Source: JBFWYO01 sp050186335 (GTDB taxonomy: Bacteria; Pseudomonadota; Alphaproteobacteria; Bin65). From it: a stretch of 18,336 bases of DNA. The position numbers and the translations under genes are program-made. Below are positions 1-7,299 of the stretch, one piece after another. The stretch lies in the NCBI GenBank assembly GCA_050186335.1, contig JBFWYO010000088.1, forward strand, positions 1 to 18,336, in the 5' to 3' direction. Position 1 is the stretch's first letter. Each line of letters opens with the position of its first letter. The notes under the pieces were generated by a model that was not told the origin of the DNA, ran no database searches, and saw only the letters and a program-made list of their open reading frames with translations.

Positions 1-871
1 GCTGATCGACGCCGTACCGACGCTGGTACCCCGCCCGCCGCGCGACGGGCCGGAAGCCAAGACCGTACCCGTGCTGCAAGCCAAAGGCGTCTCGAAAGTG
101 TTTCGCGGCGGCGGTTGGCTTCAGATCAAGCGCGACGTTGCCGCCGTCGACGATGTCAGCCTCGACGTGCATCGCGGCGAAACGCTCGGCGTGGTCGGCG
201 AATCCGGGTCCGGCAAATCGACCGTGGCGCGCTGCATAGCCCGGTTGATCGACCCCAGCGCCGGCAGCATTCGCCTGGACGGCATCGAAATCGCCACCGC
301 CTCGCGCCATGAGTTACATTCGGTGCGCCGCCGCGTGCAGATGATCTTCCAGGACCCGTATCGCTCGCTCAACCCGCGCCGCAAGGTCGGGCTCTCGATC
401 GTCGAAGGCCCGATGAATTACGGCATGTCCCGCGACGAAGCGTGGCGCAGGGCGCGCGAGCTGGTCGAGACGGTCGGCATCCCGGCCGCCGCATTGGACC
501 GCTATCCGCACCAATTTTCGGGCGGCCAGCGCCAGCGTCTGTGCATTGCGCGTGCGCTCGCCATGGAGCCGGAATTGCTGATCGCCGACGAACCCGTCTC
601 GGCGCTCGACGTCTCGGTGCAGGCGCAGGTGCTGACCCTGTTGGAAAATATCCGCGACCGGTTCAATCTGGCCATGCTGTTCATTACGCACGATCTGCGA
701 GTGGCCGCGCGCCTGTGCGACCGGATCGCCGTCATGCACAATGGACGCATCGTCGAACACGACGTCACCGCGCGGATCTTCAGCGATCCGCGCGAGCCGT
801 ACACGCAAGCGCTAATGGCGGCGGTGCCCGGGCGGCGTCGCCGGATTTCACCTACCGGAGTTTCCGCATGA
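1..871 (+). CDS. Peptide/nickel-type ABC transporter ATP-binding protein, 5'-partial, probable fused two-domain ATPase
   Basis: This ATPase would power an inner-membrane importer of the oligopeptide/dipeptide/nickel family. The visible domain is complete. Counting from the GTG at nt 71, it has Walker A GESGSGKST (43-51), Q-loop Gln94, signature FSGGQRQRL (149-157), Walker B LLIADEP (169-175) and switch His207. The OppF-like tail REPYTQALMAAVP (241-253) follows. The reading frame stays open upstream of nt 71 to the window edge (first full codon at nt 2). Those codons give LIDAVPTLVP, which resembles the end of an OppD/OppF-type domain (compare LMAAVPG in this protein's own tail), then a Pro-rich linker. 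I infer a single polypeptide with two ATPase domains, as in GsiA/YliA, with most of the first outside the window. The alternative is a separate gene starting at GTG 71, but I see no convincing ribosome-binding site there. It overlaps the amidase start by 4 nt. Family assignment is firm; the substrate is unknown. Confidence 0.9.
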   Translation, partial: LIDAVPTLVPRPPRDGPEAKTVPVLQAKGVSKVFRGGGWLQIKRDVAAVDDVSLDVHRGETLGVVGESGSGKSTVARCIARLIDPSAGSIRLDGIEIATASRHELHSVRRRVQMIFQDPYRSLNPRRKVGLSIVEGPMNYGMSRDEAWRRARELVETVGIPAAALDRYPHQFSGGQRQRLCIARALAMEPELLIADEPVSALDVSVQAQVLTLLENIRDRFNLAMLFITHDLRVAARLCDRIAVMHNGRIVEHDVTARIFSDPREPYTQALMAAVPGRRRRISPTGVSA

Positions 872-2304
872 CCCCGTTTCGCGAATTTACCCGCTACGAC
901 GCCGTCGGCCTGGCCGAGCTGATTCGCGCCAAGCAGATCAAGCCGGAAGAAGTGCTGGCCGCGGTCATCGAGCGCACGGAGAAGATCAATCCGCAGCTCG
1001 GCTGCGTGGTCATTCGCATGGACGACTACGCGCGCCGGCAGATCGCGGCGGGCCTGCCCTACGGGCCGTTCCACGGCGTGCCGCTGATGCTGAAGGACCT
1101 GTATCTGCTGGTGAAGGACACGCCGCTGGTCAACGGCAGCAGATTGTTCCGCGACTACGTATGCCCGATCGATATGACGCTGGCCGAACGGTTCCGCGCT
1201 GCCGGTTTCGTGTTTTGCGGCAGAACCGCCTCGCCCGAATTCGGCCTCAACATGGCGAGCGATCCTGTCGCCTTCGGCGTCACGCGCAATCCGTGGAAGC
1301 TGGATCGCTCGGCCGGCGGCTCGTCGGGCGGCTCGGCCGCCGCGGTGGCGGCGCGCCTTGTGCCGGTCGCGCACGCGACCGACGGCGGCGGCTCGATCCG
1401 CATCCCGGCGTCCAATTGCGGGCTGGTCGGCCTGAAGCCCACGCGTGCGCGCAACCCGGCCGGTCCGCTGGTCGGTGAAGGCTGGAGCGGACTTTCCGCC
1501 GCGCACATCGTTTCGCGCTCGGTGCGCGATTGCGCGGCCGTTCTCGACGTCACGTCGGGCCCGGCCGAGGGCGATCCGTATCTGGCCCCCGCCCCGCTGC
1601 GCTCGTTCGCCACCGAGGTCGGGCGCGATCCGGGCAAGCTGCGGATCGCCGTGCAGACCGGGGCGCGCAACGGCGTTGCGGTCGACCCGGAATGCGTGGC
1701 GGCGACCGAGAGCGTCGCCAAGCTTTGTGCGGAACTCGGCCACCATGTCGATATCGCCCCACCCGAGTACGATTTCGACGCCATGTTCGAGTCGCTTTGG
1801 GTGCTGGCCGGTGCCGCCGTGACCAACGCGGTCGAAATCCGCCTGGCGCAACTCGGCCGCGCATTGCGCGACGACGATCTCGAACCGATGACGATGGCAT
1901 CCTATCGGCGCGGCAAATCGGATCCGATCTATCTGTACGTGAAGGCATTGACGACGGCGCACGCGATCGGCCGCCAGATGGCCTCGTTCTTCAACAAATT
2001 CGACGTGACGCTGTCGCCGGTGACCGCAAATCCGGCCTTGCCGATCGGCGCGCGGCCGAACATGGCAGAAGGCGACCTGACGAAATTCCTCGGCGATCTA
2101 TACCGGCAGATTCCGTTCACGCCGCTGTACAACGTCTCCGGCTGCCCTGCTCTGTCGGTGCCGCTGTACTGGAGCGAGTCCGGCATTCCGATCGGCGTGC
2201 AACTGGGCGCCGCATACGGCCGCGAGGACACGTTGTTCCGCCTCGCCGGCCAGCTGGAGGCGGCGCGGCCGTCGGCCGACAAAATGCCGTTGGTCGCGAT
2301 GTAG
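868..2304 (+). CDS. Amidase signature (AS) family hydrolase
   Basis: A 478-residue enzyme of the amidase-signature family, which hydrolyses C-N amide bonds with a Ser-cisSer-Lys triad. The triad is visible: Lys76 in PLMLKDL, Ser152 in the Gly/Ser-rich GGSSGGSAAAVAA (150-162) and nucleophile Ser176 in DGGGSIRIP. The 24-residue spacing between the two serines matches the family. Length is normal and there is no signal peptide, so it should be cytoplasmic. The ATG at 868 overlaps the stop of the upstream ABC ATPase (ATGA), which points to translational coupling and a shared substrate. An amide or peptide-like compound imported by the transporter and then hydrolysed is a reasonable inference. GatA is unlikely, since no gatB/gatC lies nearby and the partner is a transporter. 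The substrate cannot be read from sequence; AS enzymes range over aryl-amides, ureido and acyl-amino compounds. Confidence 0.92.
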   Translation: MTPFREFTRYDAVGLAELIRAKQIKPEEVLAAVIERTEKINPQLGCVVIRMDDYARRQIAAGLPYGPFHGVPLMLKDLYLLVKDTPLVNGSRLFRDYVCPIDMTLAERFRAAGFVFCGRTASPEFGLNMASDPVAFGVTRNPWKLDRSAGGSSGGSAAAVAARLVPVAHATDGGGSIRIPASNCGLVGLKPTRARNPAGPLVGEGWSGLSAAHIVSRSVRDCAAVLDVTSGPAEGDPYLAPAPLRSFATEVGRDPGKLRIAVQTGARNGVAVDPECVAATESVAKLCAELGHHVDIAPPEYDFDAMFESLWVLAGAAVTNAVEIRLAQLGRALRDDDLEPMTMASYRRGKSDPIYLYVKALTTAHAIGRQMASFFNKFDVTLSPVTANPALPIGARPNMAEGDLTKFLGDLYRQIPFTPLYNVSGCPALSVPLYWSESGIPIGVQLGAAYGREDTLFRLAGQLEAARPSADKMPLVAM

Positions 2305-2334
2305 TTCTCGCCGGCCGCCGTGGACTCGGCGCGA

Positions 2335-2604
2335 TCAGATCTGTCTGCGGCCGATGATCAAGGCGACGCCCTGCCGACCGGTATGCTCGGCGTGCGGGTA
2401 ATTCGCCGGAACCATGCAGGTATCCCCGGCGCGGAACGTCTCGGCCTTGCCGTCGCGGGTCAGCGTGATCTCGCCACCGATCACCATGAGGCGGGCGTCC
2501 CAGGCGTGCCCATGTTCGGGCAGCACTTCGTTGGCGCGGGAACCGCCGTAAAACACCTGATAGCCCTCGCGCCGCAGATCGGCTTCGAATTCGCTCTGGG
2601 TCAT
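2335..2604 (-). CDS. Small single-domain cupin protein
   Basis: An 89-residue beta-barrel cupin. Cupin motif 1 is visible as HGHAWDARLMVIGGEITL, with the HxH metal ligands, and motif 2 as GDTCMVPANYPHAEH, with the PxxxPH core and a third His. It probably binds a divalent metal; members act as small dioxygenases, isomerases or ligand-sensing proteins, and no specific reaction can be assigned. Two ATGs are possible, at 2610 and 2604. I chose 2604 because a GGGAG sits 6 nt upstream of it, whereas the 2610 ATG directly abuts that sequence. The gene converges on the amidase with 30 nt between stops and lies about 150 nt downstream of the metallo-hydrolase, separated by a possible terminator. It is therefore probably its own unit or a weakly coupled one. 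Confidence 0.8.
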   Translation of the reverse strand: MTQSEFEADLRREGYQVFYGGSRANEVLPEHGHAWDARLMVIGGEITLTRDGKAETFRAGDTCMVPANYPHAEHTGRQGVALIIGRRQI

Positions 2605-2699
2605 CGACATCTCCCGTTATTTCCGGTCGCCCGCGTGGCTGGCTTAACCACGAGCCCGAACGAAGCCCGACGAAATTTCCCGGACCGCGAGCCGGATCC

Positions 2700-2736
2700 G
2701 TAAAAATAAAAGTTAGCCGTGCCTTCGGGTGCCGGC
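2700..2736 (-). terminator. Possible weak intrinsic terminator after the metallo-hydrolase gene
   Basis: On the minus strand, about 20 nt after the stop at 2759, an imperfect hairpin has outer arms GCCG (2736-2733) and CGGC (2719-2716), with a small CC-GAA-GG inner stem. It is followed by a T-rich tract (complement of 2701-2711). The stem is interrupted, so strength is doubtful. Confidence 0.4.
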
Positions 2737-2758
2737 AATGAAGGTCGCCGCCACCGAC

Positions 2759-3598
2759 TCATTCGTAGAACGCGGGCGACATCTTCAGCGTGTCGCGCTG
2801 CGCCTTGTCGTGGTTGATCCAGAGTGTGCCCTTCTCCTTCGCCAGGATGTCGGCAATGCGCTGCATCGACGCCAGCGATTTGTCCTTGTCGACGTTGTTG
2901 GCCGGCACGCCGCGGTTGTCCCAATTGCTGCGGAAGTGAACGGCATCGCCCGAAAGCACGAGCGCGCCGGTCTTCGGCAGGCGCACCAGCAACGATTGAT
3001 GGCCGGGCGTGTGGCCGGGCGTAGCGATGATGACCACGCTGCCGTCGCCGAACACGTCGTGATCGCCTTCGAGCTTGGTGACCGGATGCTCCGGCTTGAA
3101 GCGCCCGATCGTGCCCAAGGGCGTCGGCCATTCGTACTCCGCCTTCTGCACCAGCAGCATCGATTGCGGGAACAAGTTGACGTTGCCGGCGTGGTCCGGA
3201 TGGGTATGCGAAACCGCAAGATATTTGATGTCGGCTGGCTTCAGGCCGAGCGTCGCGAGTTCCGCAATCAGTGTCTTCGGCCGCCGCCAATGCGTCATGC
3301 GCGGATCGGCGGGTTTCTGACCCTCGGGCATCGCGGCGATGGCATCGGTGATGCCGGTATCCCAGATCATCCAACCCTGCGCGTGCTTGATCAGGTAGCA
3401 ATTGTCGACGAAATCCATCGACTTGCCGACATTGACGCCGGGCGACCAGCGCGAAATGTCGCCGGCGACGCCCTCGCCGCAATTGAGGATGTAGAGTTTT
3501 TCAATGCCGGATTTGGTTTGCGACCAGGCAGGCGCGGCGGAAACCGCCAGCGCAGCAAGCGCAGCCAACGCCGCAAAATAGGTTCGCATTTTATGCAT
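2759..3598 (-). CDS. Exported metallo-beta-lactamase-fold hydrolase, N-acyl homoserine lactonase-like
   Basis: A 279-residue metallo-beta-lactamase-fold hydrolase with an N-terminal Sec signal peptide: basic MHKMR, then an Ala/Leu-rich core at 7-22, with likely cleavage near residues 24-26. The dinuclear zinc site is complete: HTHPDH (131-136), His196/His200 in TPGHTPGH, Asp218 and His263. Overall layout resembles the AttM/AiiA-like N-acyl homoserine lactonase group, in which a lactone ring is opened. Many proteins with this look act on other lactones or esters, so the substrate stays open. The start at 3598 has AGGGAG about 7 nt upstream; a second ATG at 3589 is less well placed. The signal peptide suggests it works in the periplasm, unlike the cytoplasmic classical AHL lactonases. 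It is followed by the cupin gene on the same strand. Confidence 0.85.
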   Translation of the reverse strand: MHKMRTYFAALAALAALAVSAAPAWSQTKSGIEKLYILNCGEGVAGDISRWSPGVNVGKSMDFVDNCYLIKHAQGWMIWDTGITDAIAAMPEGQKPADPRMTHWRRPKTLIAELATLGLKPADIKYLAVSHTHPDHAGNVNLFPQSMLLVQKAEYEWPTPLGTIGRFKPEHPVTKLEGDHDVFGDGSVVIIATPGHTPGHQSLLVRLPKTGALVLSGDAVHFRSNWDNRGVPANNVDKDKSLASMQRIADILAKEKGTLWINHDKAQRDTLKMSPAFYE

Positions 3599-3765
3599 TA
3601 TCGTTCTCCCTGGACTGGCGGGAGCATACCATGTCGAAGTCGGCGGACAGTTTCACGACGCCGTTATCGGCGCAGCGAACGGGCCGCGCGCTTTCCTGCC
3701 GACTCATTCCGGTTCAGGCGTGGGATCGCCGCATTTTGTCGCGGTTTTCGACGGCAGGGAAAAAT

Positions 3766-3842
3766 TGGTCGGAGCGGCGGGATTTGAACCCGCGACCCCC
3801 AGACCCCCAGTCTGATGCGCTACCAGGCTGCGCTACGCTCCG
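3766..3842 (-). tRNA. tRNA-Pro (anticodon GGG)
   Basis: A full 77-nt cloverleaf lies on the minus strand. The acceptor stem is CGGAGCG paired with CGCTCCG. The D-arm is GCGC-AGCCTGGTA-GCGC. The anticodon stem is TCAGA/TCTGG with loop CTGGGGG, giving anticodon GGG. The variable loop has 5 nt. The T-arm is GCGGG-TTCAAAT-CCCGC, and discriminator A is followed by an encoded CCA. A short run of five Ts comes two bases after the CCA on the same strand. It reads CCC/CCU proline codons. The position next to the merR-ihfA cluster is common in alphaproteobacteria. Confidence 0.97.
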
Positions 3843-3962
3843 ACGCGGACGGCGAGTTCTCTATCGGGGGTTTTGAGGCGGGCGCAATGTAACCGCCCCC
3901 CTCCGGGCAAGCAACGCGAAAACAGCGGCGCCCGGCGTGTCCGTTTCCGCCGGCGCGCCGGA

Positions 3963-4433
3963 TTACGGGGCCGGCAGATCGAGCAGCTTTTTCAGCTCGA
4001 CCAGCTCGCGCAGGACGGCGGCCAGCTCGGCCTTCTTGGCCGGCGGCAAAACCGTCGGCGGCGGCGCGGGCGCAACGATGGGCGGCGGCGCCGAAACCGT
4101 CGGCGGCGGCGCCGGGGTCGCGGCCTCGCGCCGACCCTTGCGGTCGAGCCGGTCCAGGCCCGCGATCAGGATCTTCTGTACGCCTTTGATCGTATAGCCT
4201 TCGTCGTACAGCATGGCGCGGATGCGCTTCAGCAGGCCGATATCCTCCGGCCGGTAATAGCGCCGCCCGCCGCCGCGCTTGAGCGGCTTGACCTGCGGAA
4301 AGCGAGACTCCCAGAAGCGCAGCACGTGCTGCGGCACGTCGAGTTCGATCGCCGCCTCGCTGATGGTGCGGAACGCCTCCGGCGATTTCATAGCTGGCCG
4401 GGCAGAATTGTCGGCGGGTCGATTGTCGTCCAT
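3963..4433 (-). CDS. MerR-type helix-turn-helix transcriptional regulator
   Basis: A 156-residue protein with a MerR-type winged helix-turn-helix at about 22-90. Helix-turn-helix and wing residues are seen in FRTISEAAIELDVPQHVLRF and then RRYYRPEDIGLLKRI. After the DNA-binding domain comes a proline-rich linker (104-132) of three similar APPP(T/I)V units, then a Leu-rich amphipathic helix (about 133-153) ending at LDLPAP. It has no cysteine cluster or drug-binding domain like classical MerR proteins, so it is not a metal sensor by sequence. The gene lies 53 nt downstream of ihfA, and this merR-after-ihfA order is typical of alphaproteobacteria. Its targets are unknown. I infer co-transcription with ihfA. 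The stop is TAA and a 12-nt GC palindrome overlaps the gene end. Confidence 0.88.
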   Translation of the reverse strand: MDDNRPADNSARPAMKSPEAFRTISEAAIELDVPQHVLRFWESRFPQVKPLKRGGGRRYYRPEDIGLLKRIRAMLYDEGYTIKGVQKILIAGLDRLDRKGRREAATPAPPPTVSAPPPIVAPAPPPTVLPPAKKAELAAVLRELVELKKLLDLPAP

Positions 4434-4486
4434 GGAGCCCTCGCTCGCGGTCGGTGCTCAAAAGCGCGTTCGGCGCCCGGCGACCG

Positions 4487-4831
4487 CTACGGTTTCGGCT
4501 GCGCGCTGGCGGTTTCGCCCGGCGGCGAGGTCGACGGCACCGAACGGTTGATGCGGTCTTTCAGGATGTTCGAAGCGCGGAACACCAGGACGCGGCGCGG
4601 CAGGATAGGCACTTCCTCGCCGGTCTTCGGATTGCGGCCGGTGCGCTGGCCCTTGCTGCGCACGAGAAAACTGCCGAACGAGGATATCTTCACCCCGTCG
4701 CCGCGCACCAGGGCGCCGGAAATTTCTTCCAGCACGAGTTCGACCAATTGCGCCGACTCGTTGCGCGACAAACCGACCTCTTGATAGACGGCCTCGCCCA
4801 ACTGGGCGCGCGTGACGGTGTGTTCGGTCAT
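4487..4831 (-). CDS. ihfA: Integration host factor subunit alpha
   Basis: The alpha subunit of the heterodimeric DNA-bending protein IHF, which acts in nucleoid structure, sigma-54 promoters, replication and recombination. The HU/IHF fold is clear in 114 residues: N-terminal helices starting MTEHTVTRAQLGEAVYQEVG, the core FGSFLVRSKGQRTGRNPKTG and the DNA-intercalating arm GRNPKTGEEVPI. The latter is the alpha-type signature. An extra Pro/Ser-rich tail (SVPSTSPPGE) extends beyond the usual end. I chose the ATG at 4831, with GGAG 8 nt upstream, over an in-frame upstream start at 4891 because the extra 20 residues lack family similarity. It lies 114 nt downstream of fabH with a possible promoter in between. 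The partner himD/ihfB is not in the window. Confidence 0.95.
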   Translation of the reverse strand: MTEHTVTRAQLGEAVYQEVGLSRNESAQLVELVLEEISGALVRGDGVKISSFGSFLVRSKGQRTGRNPKTGEEVPILPRRVLVFRASNILKDRINRSVPSTSPPGETASAQPKP

Positions 4832-4870
4832 GAATGTCGCTCCAGTCGGCCGCAATTTTTTTGACCCAAA

Positions 4871-4899
4871 ACCGTACCCTTCGCCGGGCACCCGGTCAA
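4871..4899 (-). promoter_or_regulatory. Possible sigma-70-type promoter for ihfA
   Basis: On the minus strand in the fabH-ihfA gap: a -35-like TTGACC (complement of 4894-4899), a 17-nt spacer and a -10-like TACGGT (complement of 4871-4876). This would give a leader of roughly 30 nt before the ihfA ATG. The -35 is good; the -10 matches consensus at only three positions. It would let ihfA-merR be expressed separately from plsX-fabH. Confidence 0.35.
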
Positions 4900-4945
4900 T
4901 GCACCCAAAAGGGCGAATTTTCCAACCTTGACAAGGGGTAAACCC

Positions 4946-5920
4946 CTACCAGCGGATCACGCTGGAGCCCCAGGAAAGCCCGCCGCCCATGGCTTCGAGC
5001 ACAAGCACGTCGCCCTGCTTGATGCGACCGTCCTTCACGCCCTGATGCAGCGCCAGCGGAATCGACGCGGCCGAGGTGTTGGCGTGTTCGGCGACGGTCA
5101 GGATCACCTTGTTCGGATCGAGGCCCAATTTGCGCGCCGTCGAATCGATGATTCGCTTGTTTGCCTGGTGCGGCACGAACCAATCGACGTCCTTGGCGGT
5201 CAGATTATTGGCGGCAAGCGCGACGTTGACCGTCTCGGCCAGCTTCGTGACCGCGTGCTTGAAAACTTCCTGGCCGGACATGCGCACATGGCCGGTCGTG
5301 CGCGTGGTCGACGGACCGCCGTCCACGTACAGCAGGTCGTACAGCCGCCCGTCGCTGTGCAGTTGGGTCGACAGCACGCCGCGCTGGTTGGGTTCGCCGT
5401 TGACCTTTTCCGCGCGCAGCACGATGGCGCCGGCGCCGTCGCCGAACAGAACGCTGGTCGACCGGTCCGACCAGTCCAGCAGTCGCGTGAAGGTTTCCGC
5501 GCCGATCACCAGGGCATTCTTGGCCTGGCCGAGCATCAGCGCGTTGTTCGCCACGCTCAGGCCGTAGACGAAGCCCGAGCAGACCGCTTGCACGTCGAAC
5601 GCCGCGCCGCCCTTGCAGCCGAGCGCAGCCTGAACCCGGGTCGCGGTCGCCGGGAAGGTCGAATCGGGCGTCGTCGTCGCCAGCACAATCAGGTCGATAT
5701 CCTCGCCCGTCATCCCGGCGCGCTGCAGCGCCTCGGTGGCCGCATGGATCGCCAGATGCGAGGTGAACTCGCCCTCGGCGGCGACGTGCCGGCGCTTGAT
5801 CCCGGTCCGCTCGGTGATCCAGGCGTCCGTCGTGTCGACCACATTGGCGAGGTCGACGTTGCTCAGGATTTTTTCCGGCAGGTACGAACCGCTGCCGACG
5901 ACGATCGCGCGCTGGTTCAT
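4946..5920 (-). CDS. fabH: 3-oxoacyl-[acyl-carrier-protein] synthase III (KAS III)
   Basis: A condensing enzyme that starts type II fatty-acid synthesis by joining acetyl-CoA to malonyl-ACP in the cytoplasm. The thiolase-fold protein has 324 residues, the normal length. The catalytic triad is visible: Cys114 in DVQAVCSGFVYGL, His251 in FVPHQANKRI and Asn281 in AEHANTSAASIP. The C-terminus GGGLSWGSSVIRW is typical. The ATG lies one nucleotide after the plsX stop, so translation is almost certainly coupled to plsX. A small inverted repeat (AGGGG-TTTA-CCCCT, minus strand) overlaps the fabH stop but has no T-tract. Acyl specificity (acetyl versus branched) cannot be read with certainty. Confidence 0.97.
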   Translation of the reverse strand: MNQRAIVVGSGSYLPEKILSNVDLANVVDTTDAWITERTGIKRRHVAAEGEFTSHLAIHAATEALQRAGMTGEDIDLIVLATTTPDSTFPATATRVQAALGCKGGAAFDVQAVCSGFVYGLSVANNALMLGQAKNALVIGAETFTRLLDWSDRSTSVLFGDGAGAIVLRAEKVNGEPNQRGVLSTQLHSDGRLYDLLYVDGGPSTTRTTGHVRMSGQEVFKHAVTKLAETVNVALAANNLTAKDVDWFVPHQANKRIIDSTARKLGLDPNKVILTVAEHANTSAASIPLALHQGVKDGRIKQGDVLVLEAMGGGLSWGSSVIRW

Positions 5921-5921
5921 A

Positions 5922-6977
5922 TTACACCGCGGCGGCTTGAACGGGCGCCGGTTCCGGACTCGGCAATGCGGGCATGTCGAAAGCGGCCTTCATCTTGTCG
6001 ATAAATCCATTGACCACCATGTCGACGGCGACGCCGACGGCGGTTGCGAACCCGAGCGCGTCCGTACCGCCGTGGCTTTTGACGACCACGCCGTTGAGGC
6101 CGAGAAACACCGCACCGTTATAGCGGCGCGGATCGAGCCGTGTCTTCAATTTCGTCAGCGCGCGGCGCGCCAACAAATAACCGAGACTGGCGAAAAACGA
6201 GTTGCGGAACGATTGGCGCAGGAATTCCGTGTACAGCGCGACCGTGCCCTCCGCCGTCTTCAGCGCGATATTCCCGCTGAACCCGTCGGCGACGATGACA
6301 TCGACCGTGCCGGCCGCGATATCGTTGCCTTCGATGAAGCCGTGAAACTGGGCGCCGAGCGGGCTGGCTTTGATGAGCGTAGCGCCGCCGCGCACGGTAT
6401 CGTTGCCCTTGACCTCTTCCGAGCCGACATTCAACAGCCCGATGCTCGGCCGCGGCATGCCCAGAACGGTGCGCGCGAACAATTCGCCCATGACGGCAAA
6501 CTGATAGAGGTTCTTCTCGTCGCATTCGACGTTGGCGCCGAGATCGAGCATCGCGCTCTCGCCCTTGAGCGTCGGAATGAACGACGTCATGGCGGGCCGA
6601 TCGATGCCGCCCTGCATACGCAGGACGACTTTGGCCATCGCCATCAACGCACCCGTGTTGCCGGCCGAAACTACCGCGCGCGCTTTGCCGTCGCGGACCG
6701 CTTCGATGGCCATGCGCATGCTGGAATGGCGGCCCTGGCGCAGCGCCTGCACCGGTTTGGCGTCGGTCGGCACGACGTCGGGCGCATGCACGATGGTGCT
6801 GGCCCGGCGCAGGCGCGGCAGGCGGCGCATCAGCGGCTTGATCTTGTTTTCGTCGCCGAACAACAGGAATTCGACGCCCGGCATGCGCTTACGCGCGATG
6901 TTCGCGCCCCGCAAAATCGCACGCGGGGCGTTATCGCCGCCCATGGTATCGACCGCTATGACGACAGGATTCGTCAC
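5922..6977 (-). CDS. plsX: Phosphate acyltransferase PlsX
   Basis: Converts acyl-ACP and phosphate to acyl-phosphate, the acyl donor for PlsY in phospholipid synthesis. It is a peripheral membrane-associated cytosolic enzyme. The 351-residue protein opens with the hallmark VIAVDTMGGDNAPRAI, and the internal VSAGNTGALMA, LDLGANVECDE and GFSGNIALKTAEGT blocks follow in family order. The start is GTG at 6977: an in-frame TAG lies 27 nt before it, no in-frame ATG occurs between them, and the next ATG is inside the conserved motif. There is no strong Shine-Dalgarno sequence. It lies 40 nt downstream of rpmF and one nucleotide before fabH. The rpmF-plsX-fabH order is widely conserved and ties ribosome supply to lipid initiation. 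The C-terminal Ala/Pro-rich extension (PSPEPAPVQAAAV) is probably disordered. Confidence 0.97.
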   Translation of the reverse strand: MTNPVVIAVDTMGGDNAPRAILRGANIARKRMPGVEFLLFGDENKIKPLMRRLPRLRRASTIVHAPDVVPTDAKPVQALRQGRHSSMRMAIEAVRDGKARAVVSAGNTGALMAMAKVVLRMQGGIDRPAMTSFIPTLKGESAMLDLGANVECDEKNLYQFAVMGELFARTVLGMPRPSIGLLNVGSEEVKGNDTVRGGATLIKASPLGAQFHGFIEGNDIAAGTVDVIVADGFSGNIALKTAEGTVALYTEFLRQSFRNSFFASLGYLLARRALTKLKTRLDPRRYNGAVFLGLNGVVVKSHGGTDALGFATAVGVAVDMVVNGFIDKMKAAFDMPALPSPEPAPVQAAAV

Positions 6978-7017
6978 CGCCGCGCACCCGTGCCGGTATA
7001 CTTGCTAGCGCGACGGA

Positions 7018-7200
7018 TTACGCCGCCTTCGTCGCTACGACTTCGCGTTCGTTGTAGTGACCGCAGGCGCGGCACACATGATGCGGCAGCTTGTTCTCGC
7101 CGCAATTCGGGCATTCGTACGAGCCGACGGCAGTGAGCGCGTCGTGCGAACGGCGCTTGTCACGCCGCGAGCGGGATTTCTTCTGTTTTGGAACGGCCAT
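7018..7200 (-). CDS. rpmF: 50S ribosomal protein L32
   Basis: A 60-residue ribosomal protein of the large subunit. The N-terminus MAVPKQKKSRSRRDKRRSHD is the conserved rRNA-binding segment. A zinc ribbon follows, with Cys30-x2-Cys33 and Cys43-x2-Cys46, so this is the zinc-binding (C+) form rather than a zinc-free paralogue. The start has AGGTGAG about 5 nt upstream. It sits between the DUF177 gene and plsX, the standard context. Confidence 0.98.
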   Translation of the reverse strand: MAVPKQKKSRSRRDKRRSHDALTAVGSYECPNCGENKLPHHVCRACGHYNEREVVATKAA

Positions 7201-7262
7201 GGAATCTCACCTAACCTGTTGGGGCGCCCGGGAAAGCCCCGCGCAGCGCCGGATGTTTAGCC

Positions 7263-7279
7263 AAAAACCCCTGCCGGGG
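7263..7279 (-). terminator. Possible weak terminator or attenuator between DUF177 gene and rpmF
   Basis: Minus-strand hairpin CCCC-GGCA-GGGG (7279-7268) followed directly by TTTTT (7267-7263), 20 nt after the DUF177 stop. The stem is only four G-C pairs, so full termination is unlikely. Partial attenuation before rpmF is conceivable. Confidence 0.3.
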
Positions 7280-7299
7280 CAATGCGTTAGGCCGAGCGC

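Noticed and set aside
502..1962. 486-codon open frame on the minus strand
   Set aside because: Antisense to the ABC ATPase and amidase, Arg/His-rich, no motif.
2729..3787. 352-codon open frame on the plus strand
   Set aside because: Antisense to the metallo-hydrolase, whose zinc-site motifs are complete; it also runs into the tRNA region.
4934..4947. AGGGG/CCCCT hairpin at the fabH stop as a terminator
   Set aside because: Only a five-pair stem overlapping the stop codon, with no T-tract on the minus strand.
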